DNA of 64,000 bases from Atopsyche davidsoni (GCA_022113835.1 JAILWY010000005.1:5226501-5290500), one strand, 5' to 3'. Numbered from the stretch's first letter, positions 1-50,322 are shown. Notes: generated by a model from the letters alone, not told the origin. Program-made: numbers and translations.

Positions 1-1720
1 GATTCACAAGGAAGCCAGGAAGTCCAGATATGATCTCGCGATTGCACGATTGCTTGTTTATGGATTCTGCTATCCTGGGAAATAACCAATCCACGTGATA
101 ACTGTGAACTAAGTCAATTTTTTTTATTTGGCTGTTGATAATATTTGTAGTCGTGACATATATTTACGAGGATTTTTCACGGCTTCGATCCCATCTGCGG
201 TTTTGAATGGTGAAACTGTGACGAAATTCGCTTGCAAATTATTATAAAACTCTACTGATTTCAAAATTGGTCTCGCTAAAAACTACAAAGTTTGTTTTTA
301 GGTAAATAATTTATATGTACAACGACTAGAAAGAGCTTTTTGGCGATTCGATTGGAATTTGAACACACCTCCACGGATTTAGGTTTCGAAAAAACCTTCT
401 AATGCAGAATTAGGCCACATAATGCAAAAATTTTCTTCAGTAGCTTTAAATCCTACTCTTATATAGAAGTGCGTATATCAGAATTCAAATGTCTTCTCAT
501 CGTGGTACTCACTTTAAAAACACATTATTATATAGAGAATAAAGCTCTTATGCACCAATCGGAAAAACTTAGAAAATTTAACGCCTGTTGAGTATATTGC
601 AACTAAAAAAAAAACCACATCTGAGACCATAAAACTTCGCCTAGCGCATGAGGAGTAATAAACACGTGCATTTACATAAAGTCTAAGTACCTGTCGTAAA
701 AGCATGATATATGTGGAGGTGTATTTTAAAGATGTCTGATTTATATTTTGAATGGGGGTACAATTTTACATGGCTGTAATGTGTTATTTCATTATTCAAA
801 CACCCTGAAATCTCAGCGACCGTTTTACTTTGGCGAACTTTCAGTTTTCGCTGGTGAATACCTGTCATTAGCAACCTTTCGTTTTGCTGTAGCTAATTTA
901 AGCTCCCGCGTTACAAAAAATGGGTTCTCAGAGCTTCGCAGGCACCGAGTACTTCGGAGTAATGCTTGTAGGGATCGCTTTAACTAACAGGCCCGCACTT
1001 CCAATGTTTACCTTGAATAAAATAAATTAAAATAACGTGTTGCTATTTAAGTCGTAAACGGGCTCGCAGCTCATTGGTTAAAATTATTGCTTGCTTGGTT
1101 TGAATTATTTGTGCTTTAAATATTATAAGTTATGACTAGGGTTGAAATAATGATTTTACCATACAATAAAAAATACACTTTCTGATATTATTATTATTGG
1201 CTTGCTACGGCATTAGTCACTTTTAGTGATTAGAGCTGTAACAAATACAAATAAAAATATATTTATTCATTCGCACATCAGCGCTCTTTGATTTCGCTTC
1301 CAAAAACAAGAATCGAATCACCGACCGATATTGCTCTTTTTCCATTTTTCTAAAATACGCGTACACGTCCGCTTCCACACGCGGTCAAAACAAAACTACG
1401 AGTCCGATTCGGCTGAAATTTTGACAGTAGCCGTCTACGAGAATGTGTACTACACGACAGTAAATCTCTCTTGCGATACTAGCACCATCGGGCGGTGAGG
1501 CTTAGTACTTATCGGACCGCCCTCGTATATGTGTTCCAGTTACTATTTGTGAGTTTCGACGTTTCAACATTGTTACCGGGATTATCTTCAGGACAAGATA
1601 GTTCATAGATTTTTCTGTACATTTTTAGTTAAGTTAGTAATAATAAATTATACTTCTGAAAATTAATAAAAAAAAAATATTAAAAATCTCTTATTAAGCT
1701 AGATTCAAGTAGAAATATAA
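1..1720. other. non-coding, nothing recognised
   Basis: AT-rich sequence. A 79-codon open frame at 748-987 (+) has no recognisable domain and no support as a gene. A slightly GC-richer patch near 1370-1530 has no identifiable motif. Confidence 0.4.
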
Positions 1721-2060
1721 TATTTTTGACAGAGAGTACGGTGGGATTCTTAAAAATACTTGAGTGATTTTCCACATGTTTTTTTTTTTTTATTTAAGAA
1801 ATTCAATATTTTTGACAGAGAGTACTTGGTGGAATTCCATTTTAATATTTTTGAATAAAATACTTGAATAATTTTCCATATTTTCGTTTTTATTAGTGAC
1901 CGGTTTCGCCAACCTTTCACGTTGGCATTATCAAACAAAACTCTGTTATTAAAGTATTTTATTCAAAAATATTTTTTTTATTTGTGACCGGTTTCGCCAG
2001 TTTTTACTGTTTGATAATGCCAACGTGAAAGGTTGGCGAAACCGGTCACAAATAAAAAAA
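1721..2060. mobile_element. foldback MITE-like element with a 41-bp perfect inverted repeat
   Basis: The 41-bp sequence at 1896-1936 (starting GTGACCGGTTTCGCC) is present as its exact reverse complement at 2009-2049; a third, partial copy of the start lies at 1984-1998. Flanks carry another repeated block: a TTTTGACAGAGAGTAC... stretch at about 1728 and again at 1811, the latter continuing into TTTTTGAATAAAATACTT. The same 41 bp is found unchanged at 51550-51590. This is the structure of a foldback or long-TIR MITE. The superfamily is not identified; no coding sequence is present. Confidence 0.7.
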
Positions 2061-2279
2061 AAACATGTATTCAAAAATATCTAGATTCAAGTGTCAACAC
2101 ATGATATGATGAATCTCACTAAATCGAGCGATTTCTCATTAAAAATGTTTTTTTTTTTAAATATTTTTATAGTGAAGTACTACATAGTGAAAGTCTCAGA
2201 ATTAAATATATATATTATTGGAGAACGCGTATGATTAGTTTGCCTCTGCGGAGGTAATGTCAAAACAATAAAAAAGTGG

Positions 2280-2520
2280 ACACAACCCGTTTCGTTGCAT
2301 TTTTATGCCTCGGTCAGGGCATTTGATGGGAGCGGAGGGCTTCCGATGTCGTCCACCCCGTCCACCCCGTCCACCCCGGCCACCCCTCCCGGCGCCCTAC
2401 ATGGCCGCGCCTCGTCCGACAAGGCCTCGGGAATCCGGCGAGAGGGAAGTACACACTTCCCCGGAGCCCCTGTCCTCTTATTGATTCAACGGGCGACGTC
2501 GTGGTGAAAAACCTCTCCCC
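2280..2520. other. GC-rich island with a 9-bp minisatellite
   Basis: Sharply GC-richer than the flanks. 2351-2386 holds four copies of a 9-bp unit (GTCCACCCC). An open frame at 2295-2507 translates the repeat as Thr/Pro/Ser and has no domain; I do not call it a gene. 2520-3410 beyond it is plain AT-rich sequence with nothing recognised. Confidence 0.45.
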
Positions 2521-3429
2521 AATGCGCCGGCTTCTGGATTCATTTTTTTATGATCGAGAAGATTCTTCAGAGAGATTGAAACAACTCGGCTCGCAGAGAC
2601 AAGGTTGCCAAATGGATGCCACGTGACATCGTAGATGTGATGAGCTAATAAGGCTGATTGTTTTATTATTTTAGAGAGATATCGAAGTAAACCTTTTTGT
2701 TGATCCGATGGTGGTATATACGATAAGTCAGCGACGTCATGGTAAAAAATGCAGATTTATGTTGAAAAAAAACGTTTTTTGTTACTTGTTTAGTAATTAT
2801 CATAATAAATAATTCAGTAAAATGTCACTTTGTGTCTTTTGCCTCGGCATTGAGATATATTTAGCACACGGGGTATAAATGATGCCCATCCGGGGCACAG
2901 GCCCGAGACCAATATTACTATTCAGTCGTCGAGGACGTGCCGCAGATAAAATCTGAAATCTGATATCGATTACAATGGATGGAATTTCAATTTAACATTC
3001 ACATAATTGCTACTTGCGAGGCTTTGCACCCTCTTTTTGTGAATTTATAAGTCATTCGAGGCATTCCGAGCTAAATGGAAATATTTGCAGTAAATCATTT
3101 GAGAATAAATTATTTTTGTCGTCTTCATTTTGTTTTTTTTTTTAATACATCTGGAATATTGACAAGCCGCGGTTCGACGTGGATTCCAATACCTAATATC
3201 TTTTTCTTCGTCAACATTGTTCAGCTTATGGCGTGATATCGTAATCTCTTAATTTTTTTTCAGTATTTCAACTACTTAAGTTTTGTAATCAAATCCGACT
3301 TTTATTAAATATTAAATAAATCTGCATTGAGTACCAAATGATGTTTATTGAATTTTCAACGTATTTAAGATTTGACCGATTCATACGTGAAACGACGAGA
3401 TTTTTTTCGAGTTTTGTAACTAAGCATTG

Positions 3430-3490
3430 ATTTACCTAGTGTGCTGCAAAATAGCGGGATGTAGGTTTGAATCCCACCTGTACTGAGAAT
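3430..3490 (+). repeat. possible tRNA-derived SINE fragment
   Basis: GTAGGTTTGAATCCCAC at 3461-3477 has a near-perfect B box (GGTTTGAATCC) and a 5-bp T-arm-like stem with one mismatch. The upstream half resembles an anticodon arm only loosely. 3500-4410 beyond it shows nothing recognisable apart from a GC-richer patch at about 3780-3990. Confidence 0.35.
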
Positions 3491-4414
3491 TCTCATTTTT
3501 TTCACGTATGAATTTTTCACGTAATCCGTTTTCGTGTGTTGGTAAAAATGCGATATATTTAATTATATTATTTTTTTAGGCATGCAATACTGATTTTATA
3601 TTCAATAAGTATAACAAAAAGACTTTTAACGTGCAAATTCTTTGAAATGGCTTTTTTATCACTCATTTCCCACATACCTATAATATCATCTAGGGACCTA
3701 TATTAGCGATATGATATGCAATTCTAGAGAATCCTCACATTAAGAATTAGTTTACTCCAACGATGGGATTACACTCGTGATCGTTAGTTCCAAGTAGCTC
3801 CTGGTGATTGCATAGCTGGTTTCCCTGCTACTCACGAAGCCTGCCGAGGATAAAAATCTGGTGATAGCCGGCAGCAGGATGAAGCCGAGATGTCCTCGGA
3901 CGCGGTCGGTAATCCTCCATTGCTTCGCAGCTGTCCACGCTTGGCACCTGTGATCATCTGGCATCGTCTCAATCACTATCATAATTATTAAATGCGAGCT
4001 GCAGTGGCGACAGGATGCCCGGATAGCGCAGCGGACAGAACTTGATTTCAATTCAAAACAAAACGACACAACTGCACAATATTGCAATTTAATAGAGTGA
4101 CCACGTGTTTTCATTAGCATCATGTCTTCGTGTCGTTTTTAATTTAATTACTAATTACTAAATTACGAATACACTAATATGAAACGAGAAAAAACGATAG
4201 AGCTGCTCAAAGAGTGAAAGCAAAAAACCATTTCTTTTAAGAAATATATTGGCAGTTAATATTTATTTGAGATCTGACTAAATAATGCTATACTTATAAA
4301 TAATAAAAAGAAAAAAACCAAAGACCAAACTTATATAAAAAAGTAATTTGTAGTCGTAGCAAAGATTAAATTAAAAACGTACGTAGTCTCTGAGTAATTA
4401 GGATTTTTGTGTTC

Positions 4415-4460
4415 AACATTTTTGACAGAGATTCCTCGGTGAAATTTCATTTTATATGAA
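4415..4460. repeat. solo end of the foldback MITE family
   Basis: TTCAACATTTTTGACAGAGA followed by TTCCTCGGTGAAATTTCATTTTA is a diverged copy of the terminal block seen at 1803-1846 and, inverted, at 51626-51668. Confidence 0.45.
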
Positions 4461-4659
4461 TGAACGTTTGATAATGGAAAGGTTTGAAAAACAAGAGTAT
4501 TTCGGGATTTTCTGATCCATCATTAACATCGGTTTTTTTTTTTTTTTTTCGTAAGGTGGAAATAGAAGCAGAAGTATACATGACCGTCCATTCATTGCGC
4601 GGCGAATAATACCGTGAAACCTGTTTCATGAAATAGGTTTCAAAGGCGAGCATCAAATT

Positions 4660-5450
4660 CGCATCTAATCCCGTGTCCGAGCATTCGGAGTGCTTTGCCG
4701 CGGCGTCCCTGCCGGCCGCCTCCCCGAGCCGCCGAGGCCGCCTCGCGAATCCCGAGGATCCAGTTTGCCGGCGGCCGCGCCGCGCTGCCCGGCGCATTCC
4801 TCCGCGCCCCGGCCAGCCGGTTCCGAGGGGCAAGGGGCAAGAGGAGAGGGGCGAGGGGCGAGGGGCGAGGGGCGAGGGGCGAGGGGCAAGGGACTCCGGC
4901 CCTCCCGATCGCACACGAGGGGCGATGGGCCCTCCGGAAGAGCCGCTGAGCCAACCCGACCTAATGCGCTCACAGGAGTAAAATTAGATATATACACATA
5001 TGGAAGCAGTCGTGATGGGTGATGACTGTACTGCTCGGCTGTTGCAAATCTAGCCCTGCTAGGAGAGACGCAACCGGGTCCTCCATCCATAACGCCTCTA
5101 TGGATGGAGACTCAGCCGCGACACGGGCATGGGATTGCCCCGACATGAAGGAAGGCCCGACGTGCGCCCCCCGAGGAGGACGGAGCGAGGCGTCCGGGAA
5201 GCACCTGCACGCCTATCGCAAGCACTCGGTCATGAGAACGAGAGAGCCACGTCTTCTGGACCCGCCAACCGCGGCAGGAAACCATGAAGACTAGGCCAAG
5301 AAGAGACGCTGCGGGGACGAACCCCCCCCCCACTCTCCCCCCGCAGGAAACGAGGAAGCCTTGAAGCACATGTTTGTTTTTCTCATGTTTTTTTTTTAAT
5401 TCGATGTGAGAGTGCCTGACGGCGTACCTAGGTACTGGGGTCGAATCCAA
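4660..5450. repeat. GC-rich block with a GAGGGGC tandem repeat and SINE-like end
   Basis: 4824-4892 is a run of a 7-bp GAGGGGC-type unit. Several overlapping frames on both strands are open through it only because of the repeat. 5040-5340 continues GC-rich without a recognised domain. 5410-5460 ends GGTCGAATCC plus an A-rich tail, resembling a B box and the 3' end of a retroposed element. A short motif (CACAGGAGTAAAATTAGATA at 4971) recurs slightly altered at 5767, so at least part is dispersed repeat. Confidence 0.4.
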
Positions 5451-5525
5451 AAACAAAAAAAAAGATATGGATTACATACACACACACACGCGCATATACA
5501 TATATTATTCTTCTGATTCCTCTAC

Positions 5526-5630
5526 TCATAGAAGGTTAGTGATCATTTCATCGAACACATCCCTATCCAGGGCCAGTCTCACCAATTCGGCTACACTTCC
5601 GATCTCCAACCATTGACGCAAATTTCGCAT
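5526..5630 (-). pseudogene. 3' end of a non-LTR retrotransposon reverse transcriptase ORF
   Basis: On the minus strand this reads RNLRQWLEIGSVAELVRLAL followed by DRDVFDEMITNLL and a TGA stop. This matches the C-terminal end typical of insect endonuclease-reverse transcriptase ORFs (xRNLRQWxG...LFRLAxDRxxFxxLVANL-stop). Only this extreme 3' part is present, as expected for 5'-truncated LINE insertions. A related copy lies at 22707-22800 (+). Confidence 0.7.
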
Positions 5631-5997
5631 TCACGTGAGCTTCCTCCTTCCAGTGCCCTTTTTTCCTTCGATTTTTCTTTCGATTTTTCCTTGGAAAATC
5701 AGCTGAAGGATGCTATACTGTTACGAAAAATGTGGTTAAAATTGGAGACCTTCCGCTTATTTACCAACGCACAGGAGTAAATTGGATATACACTGAAACT
5801 GTCAATGGGCTTGGCTGGGCTACACTTGGTAAATTCCGAAGAAGTGGAAAATTGGTCGGATGAACGGTTTCGGTCCAGAGACGCGTCGTTTTATTGTCAC
5901 GGTATTCGTGCATTGTCAGAGAGATGGCCAAAATGTGGACGATGTATTTCTCATGAAAATTTTCCATTAATCAAAAAACCTTAATAATTAGCTTCTT

Positions 5998-6232
5998 CTT
6001 CTGGTGCCTCTCATCAGAGGAGGTTGGCAACCATCTCACTGAGCACATTTCAGCTGAGCCAGTTTTCATGATTTTCTTGGGGAGAATAGTGTAGTCCCCG
6101 GGTAAATCCGAAGGAAAAATCTGTGTATTGCTGCTACCCAATAGCATTATTATAAAACCATTTCTTTACAGTAAGTTCTGGCGTTTATATCTGATACTTT
6201 TTCTGCAGCAGTATTGTTACAAAAGCATTTTT
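5998..6232 (-). repeat. SINE-like dispersed repeat, copy 1
   Basis: About 235 bp aligning along its length, on the minus strand, with 44590-44855 (+). Shared landmarks are CTGCTGCAGAAA, ATAATGCTATTGGGTAGCAG / ATAATCCTATTGGAAAGCAG, ACACTATT and GTGCTCAGTGAGA. It ends in CCAACCTCCTCTGATGAGAGGC and an AGAAGAAGAAG tail, the same 3' tail as the LINE remnants in this window. Confidence 0.65.
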
Positions 6233-6239
6233 TTTTATA

Positions 6240-7949
6240 AATACTTGTTATTAAGAAATAAGCGATTAGGAAGTTGTTGCTCCCCTGTAAAATTCAGATT
6301 TTCTTTCCTTGGTATTTTCGAGGTCCTCGTCAAAAGATGAACATCAATTTTAAAGAACACGTGGTTTTTATAGATCATATATTCTATGACTAAGAGCTTT
6401 TTCGCTCTTTATAGTAAAGTCGTCGTTAAACCTTGAGCACAGAAGTTCTTACTAATAATAATAGCGTCAATGGTTTCGAAACGAAAAAAGTATTTTTCGT
6501 AAGTCATCGATATCGTTTTTAGGAAAATATTTTTTTTACTAGTTTTAACCTTCACTGGTCAAATTGTTTAAAATGGATCTTAACAAATTAAACTGTTTTT
6601 GTAGTGGTTATTTTTTCATTTTAATGGTTTCAGAGGGCTCATCAACGCGGTGCTTACGATCGGAGGGTGCGGGAGCTGGCGGCAGCCTCCCGTCTCCCTT
6701 TTTTAAAACATTCCCTTTACATTTCTTTTTTATGCGTAATTAACGGCTAATCAATTTTCAGTCCCGCAATGAATCGCGATGTTGAATTTTTTAAATTTAC
6801 CAATAAATATTATTAAATAAGGACTCATTTCTCGCAGGCTTTCAGTGAGCAACCGCTATTTGATTGAACAATCGTGAGGTTCTATTTTAAAAACTCTACA
6901 GTAATTTATTTCATATTAGTGATAATAGAAATAAATAATACATATATTTTACTTAATTTAATTGAGGTTAGCTTTAGCGTTATTTTGTCATTAATAATTT
7001 AAAAAAATATTAAATGTGGATAAGTAGAAATAAATTTGATTTTTTTGACCTCGTAATAAGTAAGTCTATGATTTGAACATATATTTTGATAACAAAGTCA
7101 CACCGTTAATAATTAAGACTGTATTCAAAGAGAATGTAAAAAATATGTACTTATATAAATGAAGCCACCTTTACACATGGCTGGAGGGTGCATTTGTTAA
7201 TTATTTTTTTATGTCATGTTACAAACATAAAATAATTCTGGCGTGCGTTTTATCCACCCGTATGTGTTTAATAATTTTACTAAAAAATTTCAAGGTAAAA
7301 CTTAATTGATACAGTTTAATTTAAACAAGCTGCATAAGACGACAAGTCAACTAGTCGGTTCGGAAGTGTTCAGCTTGCTTGCGACGATCAGCCTCAAAGA
7401 GACTATTTATTATGTAACCTTCCAGCATTGCACTCAGAGGTGGTTCTGATAAAAGACAATCTTCCTACATCCGTCAATCTTGTAGTGGACAGGCGCACGA
7501 GAGGTCCTTGTGCCCCGCCAGACCCGCCACTGCCTTTTATGGCAATTCAAGACCGCGGACCAAGCTCAACTGTCAATCGGACTTAAACATCCCATCATCC
7601 TTATTCATGCACCATGAAATAAAATACTATTCAATAAGACTACCTAATTAAATGAACATTTATTCACTTCATATATATAATACCAATTTTTTTTTACGGT
7701 ATCAGATATAACTAACGGGCAGGTTTCATCTTGAAACCACAGGTGAATTATATATATATATATTTGTATTTGATATTATTCAACATTCCAAGATATTCAT
7801 TTATAAAAGTTGAATCGTCGTATAATTTAGCAATGTTCTTGTTTTCTCAACCACGTGTTTCAGAATACTTTGGTAGTAGCATTTGTCACCGTTACGTGCT
7901 GAAAGGTACTTTTTTCGTATGAATATTATTTTACCGGGGTAAGGATGAA
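6240..7949. other. non-coding, nothing firm
   Basis: Mostly AT-rich. Two GC-richer patches stand out, about 6640-6710 and 7440-7590, without motif support. No convincing ORF. Confidence 0.35.
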
Positions 7950-10900
7950 TAAAAAGCCCATATCAATTACTATGGTTATTTATTTAATTTTAGTTATAAG
8001 TACAACAAATGATAAAGTATTATATATGATATTAACCTAACAATATTTTGGTATAATTATCATTGGATTAGATATGTACTCCACAATGTGCCACTCTCCA
8101 TAATGTTACTTGCAATGTTAAACTTTAACCATTAACAAATTAGGTACACATGCGTCAAGTCATATATAAAGCTAAAAACACTATTTGATAGTAAATAAAA
8201 GAAAAACATGAACTATCATACATTATGCATATTTAAGATACAATATTACGTGATGATATTTTTGTGATACCTTCACAAGATACACGGTGCTTGCGACCTG
8301 TCATTCATTGCATGTACGTTCATAATTTTATAATGGCTTCAATGAAATCATTCTAACTACCTTGTTACAAGGCACAACTATACAGTCAGTACTAAATACA
8401 ACACACATCTCCTTACTGTAGACCTCTTTAACCCTGAACTACTAATCTGACATTTCCTCGTAAAATCTCAGTCCGATCAGACTTACGATGATATATTGTA
8501 TCACCAGAATAATTGATTAATGCATAATACTCGTAAAAATTATCAAGCGTACATTTGGTCAGCACAGATTAGCAATCGGGGAGTTCTTCAAGCATTAACA
8601 AATATAAATACAACTACAAACCAATTACAGGAAATAAAATGATTTCGGAGCTCACTTTTTTCAGCTAGCGTGCTCTCAAAGATAATTTTTTATAAATTAT
8701 ATAAATACAGAATATACGTTTTGCAATGTCAAATAAGTATAAATGCAACTTATACAAAATAATAACATTTATTCAGTGAAGCTATTTCTACATTGCTACA
8801 TGCTTAATCTGTTTAATGTGTAGAGAATAATTAAAAGATTATATCAAAAAAAATGTGTCAATGTTATTAAATATGAAATGAGTATTCAATGACGAACAAT
8901 ATATATTTTTTACTGTATTTGGCTTGCACTTAAATAAGTAATTTTAACATCCATTATTTGGTATAAGTTTACGTTATATAAATAACCAGGAAAAATCTAA
9001 GCCTTTCCTTTCATGAAATGTTGCATGAAAACATTGCAGGTACCTAATGATAAATTTATCTTCAGTTATGTAATTAGCTTATACATTTGGCGAGCACCTC
9101 ATACCGACGTACATAGAATAGAATATTAAAAATGATAAACATATTATAATGGTTGAAAAAACATAGCATCTTACTTTTATAACATTGGGTATAATCATAT
9201 TTATAGCCATTTATAATAATCTGTTTTGCCTTTAGTACAATAGACCTATAGTCATTGAAAATATAATAAAGGACAATTATACAACCTGTACACTAATCTG
9301 CCTAATATCTAATATTCTTTTGGTACGGGATTTATGGACTATTTTCAACTAAAAGAATTTCATATATGATAATATTTTACATAAAAATTTACAACTAAAA
9401 TATAATAAAACTATGGACTAATGTCTAACCATGACTACAATAGAAATTATCCAATCAAATTAACAAAAGCATCTATTTTAATAATTCTACATTGAGGTTG
9501 TGTTGGATAAAACAATTGTTACTATTTTCACCATAAATAATTTAAAATTCATGTATTTATTAATGTATGACTGCATTTTTATAGAGATATGTGCTTCACA
9601 TTAAATTCACATTGTATTAAAATAGAACCAAAATGCTGATTTAGAAACATTCACAGAAGGAAGACCACCGTGAAGGAGTTGATAATTTTTATTTGATGTC
9701 TTTTCTTCTCTGATATTGGTATACGGATATGTGACAAGTCATCAGCACTGCAGATATTATTATTATCCTTTTTAAAAATTATTATTGTTACACCATTTTA
9801 TGCCGAAGACATTTTTCAGCATGTCTACTCGCCGACGTTTAAACAACAGTGTAATTTAAATCACAACCATGTGAAATTATTTATGAAAACTGTAAGAAAG
9901 TGTAATTGAACAACTTGGAATGTAATATAAAATAATTATAGAAATTCTGTGAACTTTCTGAGTAAATCTCAAGATAAACATACGTGACTAAATTTCCTTT
10001 AATTTTTTGTTTATGCGCATTGTCACTATGAACACTCTATTTTACATACACCAACAGTATCCCTTTTTAAAATAAGGGTGATAAAGTAAAATGTACTGCT
10101 ATTGAATAGCCATATATTGATATATTATTTAAATAAAAATTAAACCTAACAACGCACATTATTTAATAAATATGGTAACAGGTGTCTAATTAATAACAAA
10201 ACAATAATACCTACACTCTAATAAAAGCTATGATATAACTAAGTTATATTCCATTAAAAACGTAAGAAGACTTCCTCGTTCATCTTGCAACATTAATCTG
10301 TTAAATTATGCTAAAGACTACAGCTGCCGTTTCATTTTTTAAATTTTATTTACTTATTGATAAACTACCTGTTATGCTGCGTTAATATAAATTTACCAAA
10401 AGTTCTATAAAACATTGATCAACGAAAACTGATGGATACTCCTCGCACTAGCACCAATATATGTTTTTAATATGTACAGAAATAATATTTAACTCTGCAG
10501 TTTAATTTTACTACATTTTTCATTATTGTAATCAGCAAATTTAAGATGAGGTGTTTCCAAAAAAATAATACACAATTATTCAAGCAGTACAACACCATGA
10601 AGCTATTAAATGGGATGCGATGCCATGCAATACGTAATGCTTTTTTGTTGTAAAAATAAGAAGATATTTCGTAGATATGACACAAATGCATACAGTAACG
10701 TCTAGTGGTAAAATAGACACAGTTTTATCTTATACTTATAGGTAGATGTTTTTTTTTTGTAATTTTGGCTGATTTACAATCTTAAATGGATACAAACTGA
10801 GCCCGTGACAAAACTTATACACAAACAATGTATCATTAAAGATTTGTTATCATCCATTCCATTTAAGCATTTCAACATGATAATGATTATATTATCTTAA

Positions 10901-11586
10901 GATATTTTTCTACAATGAAAGCACAATATGGAGTGTAAAAAAAATAATAATATCTGGTACATATTATATTTCACGCAATATTCAATAAATAATAAGTAAA
11001 ATTTGCTTAGATAAAAGTGCAGAGCGAAATTTAGTCATACTTTAACCTGACTTAAATGTTTTTTTTACCATTATGATAATTAAAGTAAATTTAATTTTAA
11101 TATTACATTTATTATAAAAAATGGTATAAAAAGGGATCAATATTAGCATATCGTGGATCATCTGATCCCTACGATTCATTACCGTGAAGTCATTTTATAT
11201 TCATACAGTGTACAAATGTACAGCCTAACTTGTTAAATTAATTTTTGAGATTGCGATATACCAATCTGCAAACTCGCTCACTTTTGATTTATTAAAAACA
11301 ATTACAAAAGAAAGTTCATATACCATTTGAAGAATTCGCGTACCAGATTAGATATACTGTTAAAAGATTTAAAATAAAAAAATGCTAGTAAACAATCCTC
11401 AAATAGCTAAGCTTTTCTGCTAACAAATTTTTCAGCCAACTTACAATATTGGTAAAGATGAAGAAACAGAAGATGATTAATATCTACATAATCATTTAAT
11501 ATTTGTCGTCATTGGCAGCTAGGTTAATATCATTATCATTGATAATTTTACCTTGTGTTTAAATATGGTCATGTTAACTATTATGA
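7950..11586 (-). other. possible long 3' UTR of the FRMPD4-like gene
   Basis: The 3.6 kb after the stop codon is uniformly AT-rich, has no recognisable transposon piece, no GC island and no convincing ORF. Its neighbours below 7.9 kb are repeat-rich. That contrast fits a long 3' UTR, common for neuronal scaffold genes. AATAAA hexamers on the minus strand are many in sequence this AT-rich (one at 7979-7984), so the polyadenylation site cannot be chosen by eye. Confidence 0.3.
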
Positions 11587-48638
<37,052 letters not shown>

Positions 48639-50115
48639 CTGCAACAGAAAAACCTCAATCAGAATCAACATAAAACATAACACACCTTCCCATAAAATAA
48701 ATGTATTTGGACACAAGAAAAAATTTCATCATCGCTTTCGCACTTGCATATAATGATTAAAATTTTCACTCAGTTACCACCGTGATTAATATTTTTTTTT
48801 GTGATATTCGTAGAGTTTTCGATTTGAACTATTTTATGCGTTTTACGCGAGAAACGATTACTTCAATATAGTACTGTATATTTTATTCAAAATAATTATT
48901 TGTTATAGTTATGTTTACAAAAAATTTGTACTAGTGTAGAATCGACCTATTTGACACAGAACACATAAGCATTTTATATTATTAATACATCTCTTATATT
49001 TAATTTTATATTTTTGTAACCACTGTACAAAATAATATTGATACGAGGTCGTTATCATTCCTATATTTATTAAACCTCATTAAACCTCTACTCATGATCA
49101 AAATTATTGATTATTTACATTTTTATAACAGGTATAATAAAATAAATTATGGCATTTGTATGACATGAAATTTACATCAACATCGTTACAATTTGTAAAA
49201 TAGTATTTTAGTATTTTTTATACACAAGTTAGTAAAATTAAATGAATCGATTGAAAAAATACAAGCCTATGTGTGCTTTTTACAGGATGATGAAACAATG
49301 CCGTTGAAAAGCTCTCCAATTATTTATTTTAGAACTGCACCCAATAAAATAGAATAAGGAAACACCAGAGACAGCACCATGGAGGAGTGTGCAAGTTTGT
49401 GGAGATCCGTGTGTATTTTCCGGAGAAAAATAAGCAACTTCCCTACTCCTCGGGGATTAGCGAGCAGAAAACTTTTTGTTTGTACACGAAAAAAGGTTTC
49501 CATGCCGATAGTAGAGTAAATAAATTAGTTTTGTTGTTAACTCCAAAGTAAGCAATGAACGCAATGTAATAAAATGGCTTACAACATCTGTTAAATCAAA
49601 TCTTACGGTATCTGTTAAATCGAATGTGTAAACATTATATTCGATTTTTGGATTCGTAATAAAAGTTACTGAAAGTGGTAAAGATGTGTAAAAAAAATTG
49701 TTTATAACACGAAACATTTATTTTTAATAAAAGAGTTAAGGTTTGAAATTAATTTCAACCCATTACGTTAAGAATTTGTTTGTAAAATAATTAACTTTAT
49801 ATTTTATAGAATAATGTAAGTTGGATTATGAAAAAAAAATTGGGTTTAGTGAAAAGAGAGTACTTTGGTATTTTATTAAACATTTTAAAAATATGAAAAA
49901 GTACATATACGATAATGCATGTAGTCAGCGATGAAACAAGTAGACATTTCAAATTATTTTTAAAAAATAAATAAATAAATGTAGCGCTTAGCCACATATT
50001 GTGATCTCCAGAAAAAAAATGTCAACAAAAAAGTACATCCAAGTTTATCAATATAAATGAAAGATCACTTCTCACATAAATACTGTATACGGAGACTCCC
50101 AGAGAGGAAAACAAA

Positions 50116-50129
50116 GTTACCAAGGCAAC
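50116..50129. promoter_or_regulatory. RFX X-box-like site
   Basis: GTTACCAAGGCAAC is an inverted-repeat X-box of the GTTRCC-NN-GGYAAC type bound by RFX factors. It lies 1.5 kb upstream of the WW exon in a slightly GC-richer patch. Confidence 0.35.
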
Positions 50130-50322
50130 CAGGGCGCGCTAGTAAAAGAGAAAAAACCACAAAACACGGAAAAAGCCACCCTATCCCAGACCACACCCCT
50201 AACAGTCTTCGCACCCTAAATCTCCTGATTGATGAAACTTGGCATACGCGCGCTGATGGGGATGATTTGCGACATGTTCTGGCCTTTCACACCCTTATTT
50301 CAGACATGTATATTTTATAGCA

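Noticed and set aside
748..987. 79-codon plus-strand frame as a small gene
   Set aside because: No recognisable domain, no splice context and no sign of being more than a chance frame.
4447..5294. Cluster of overlapping frames on both strands at the GC-rich block
   Set aside because: They depend on the GAGGGGC tandem repeat and GC content; no domain is seen and they contradict one another.
50057..50320. 87-codon plus-strand frame upstream of the gene
   Set aside because: No domain; the region is slightly GC-richer and holds an X-box-like motif, so a regulatory reading is more economical.
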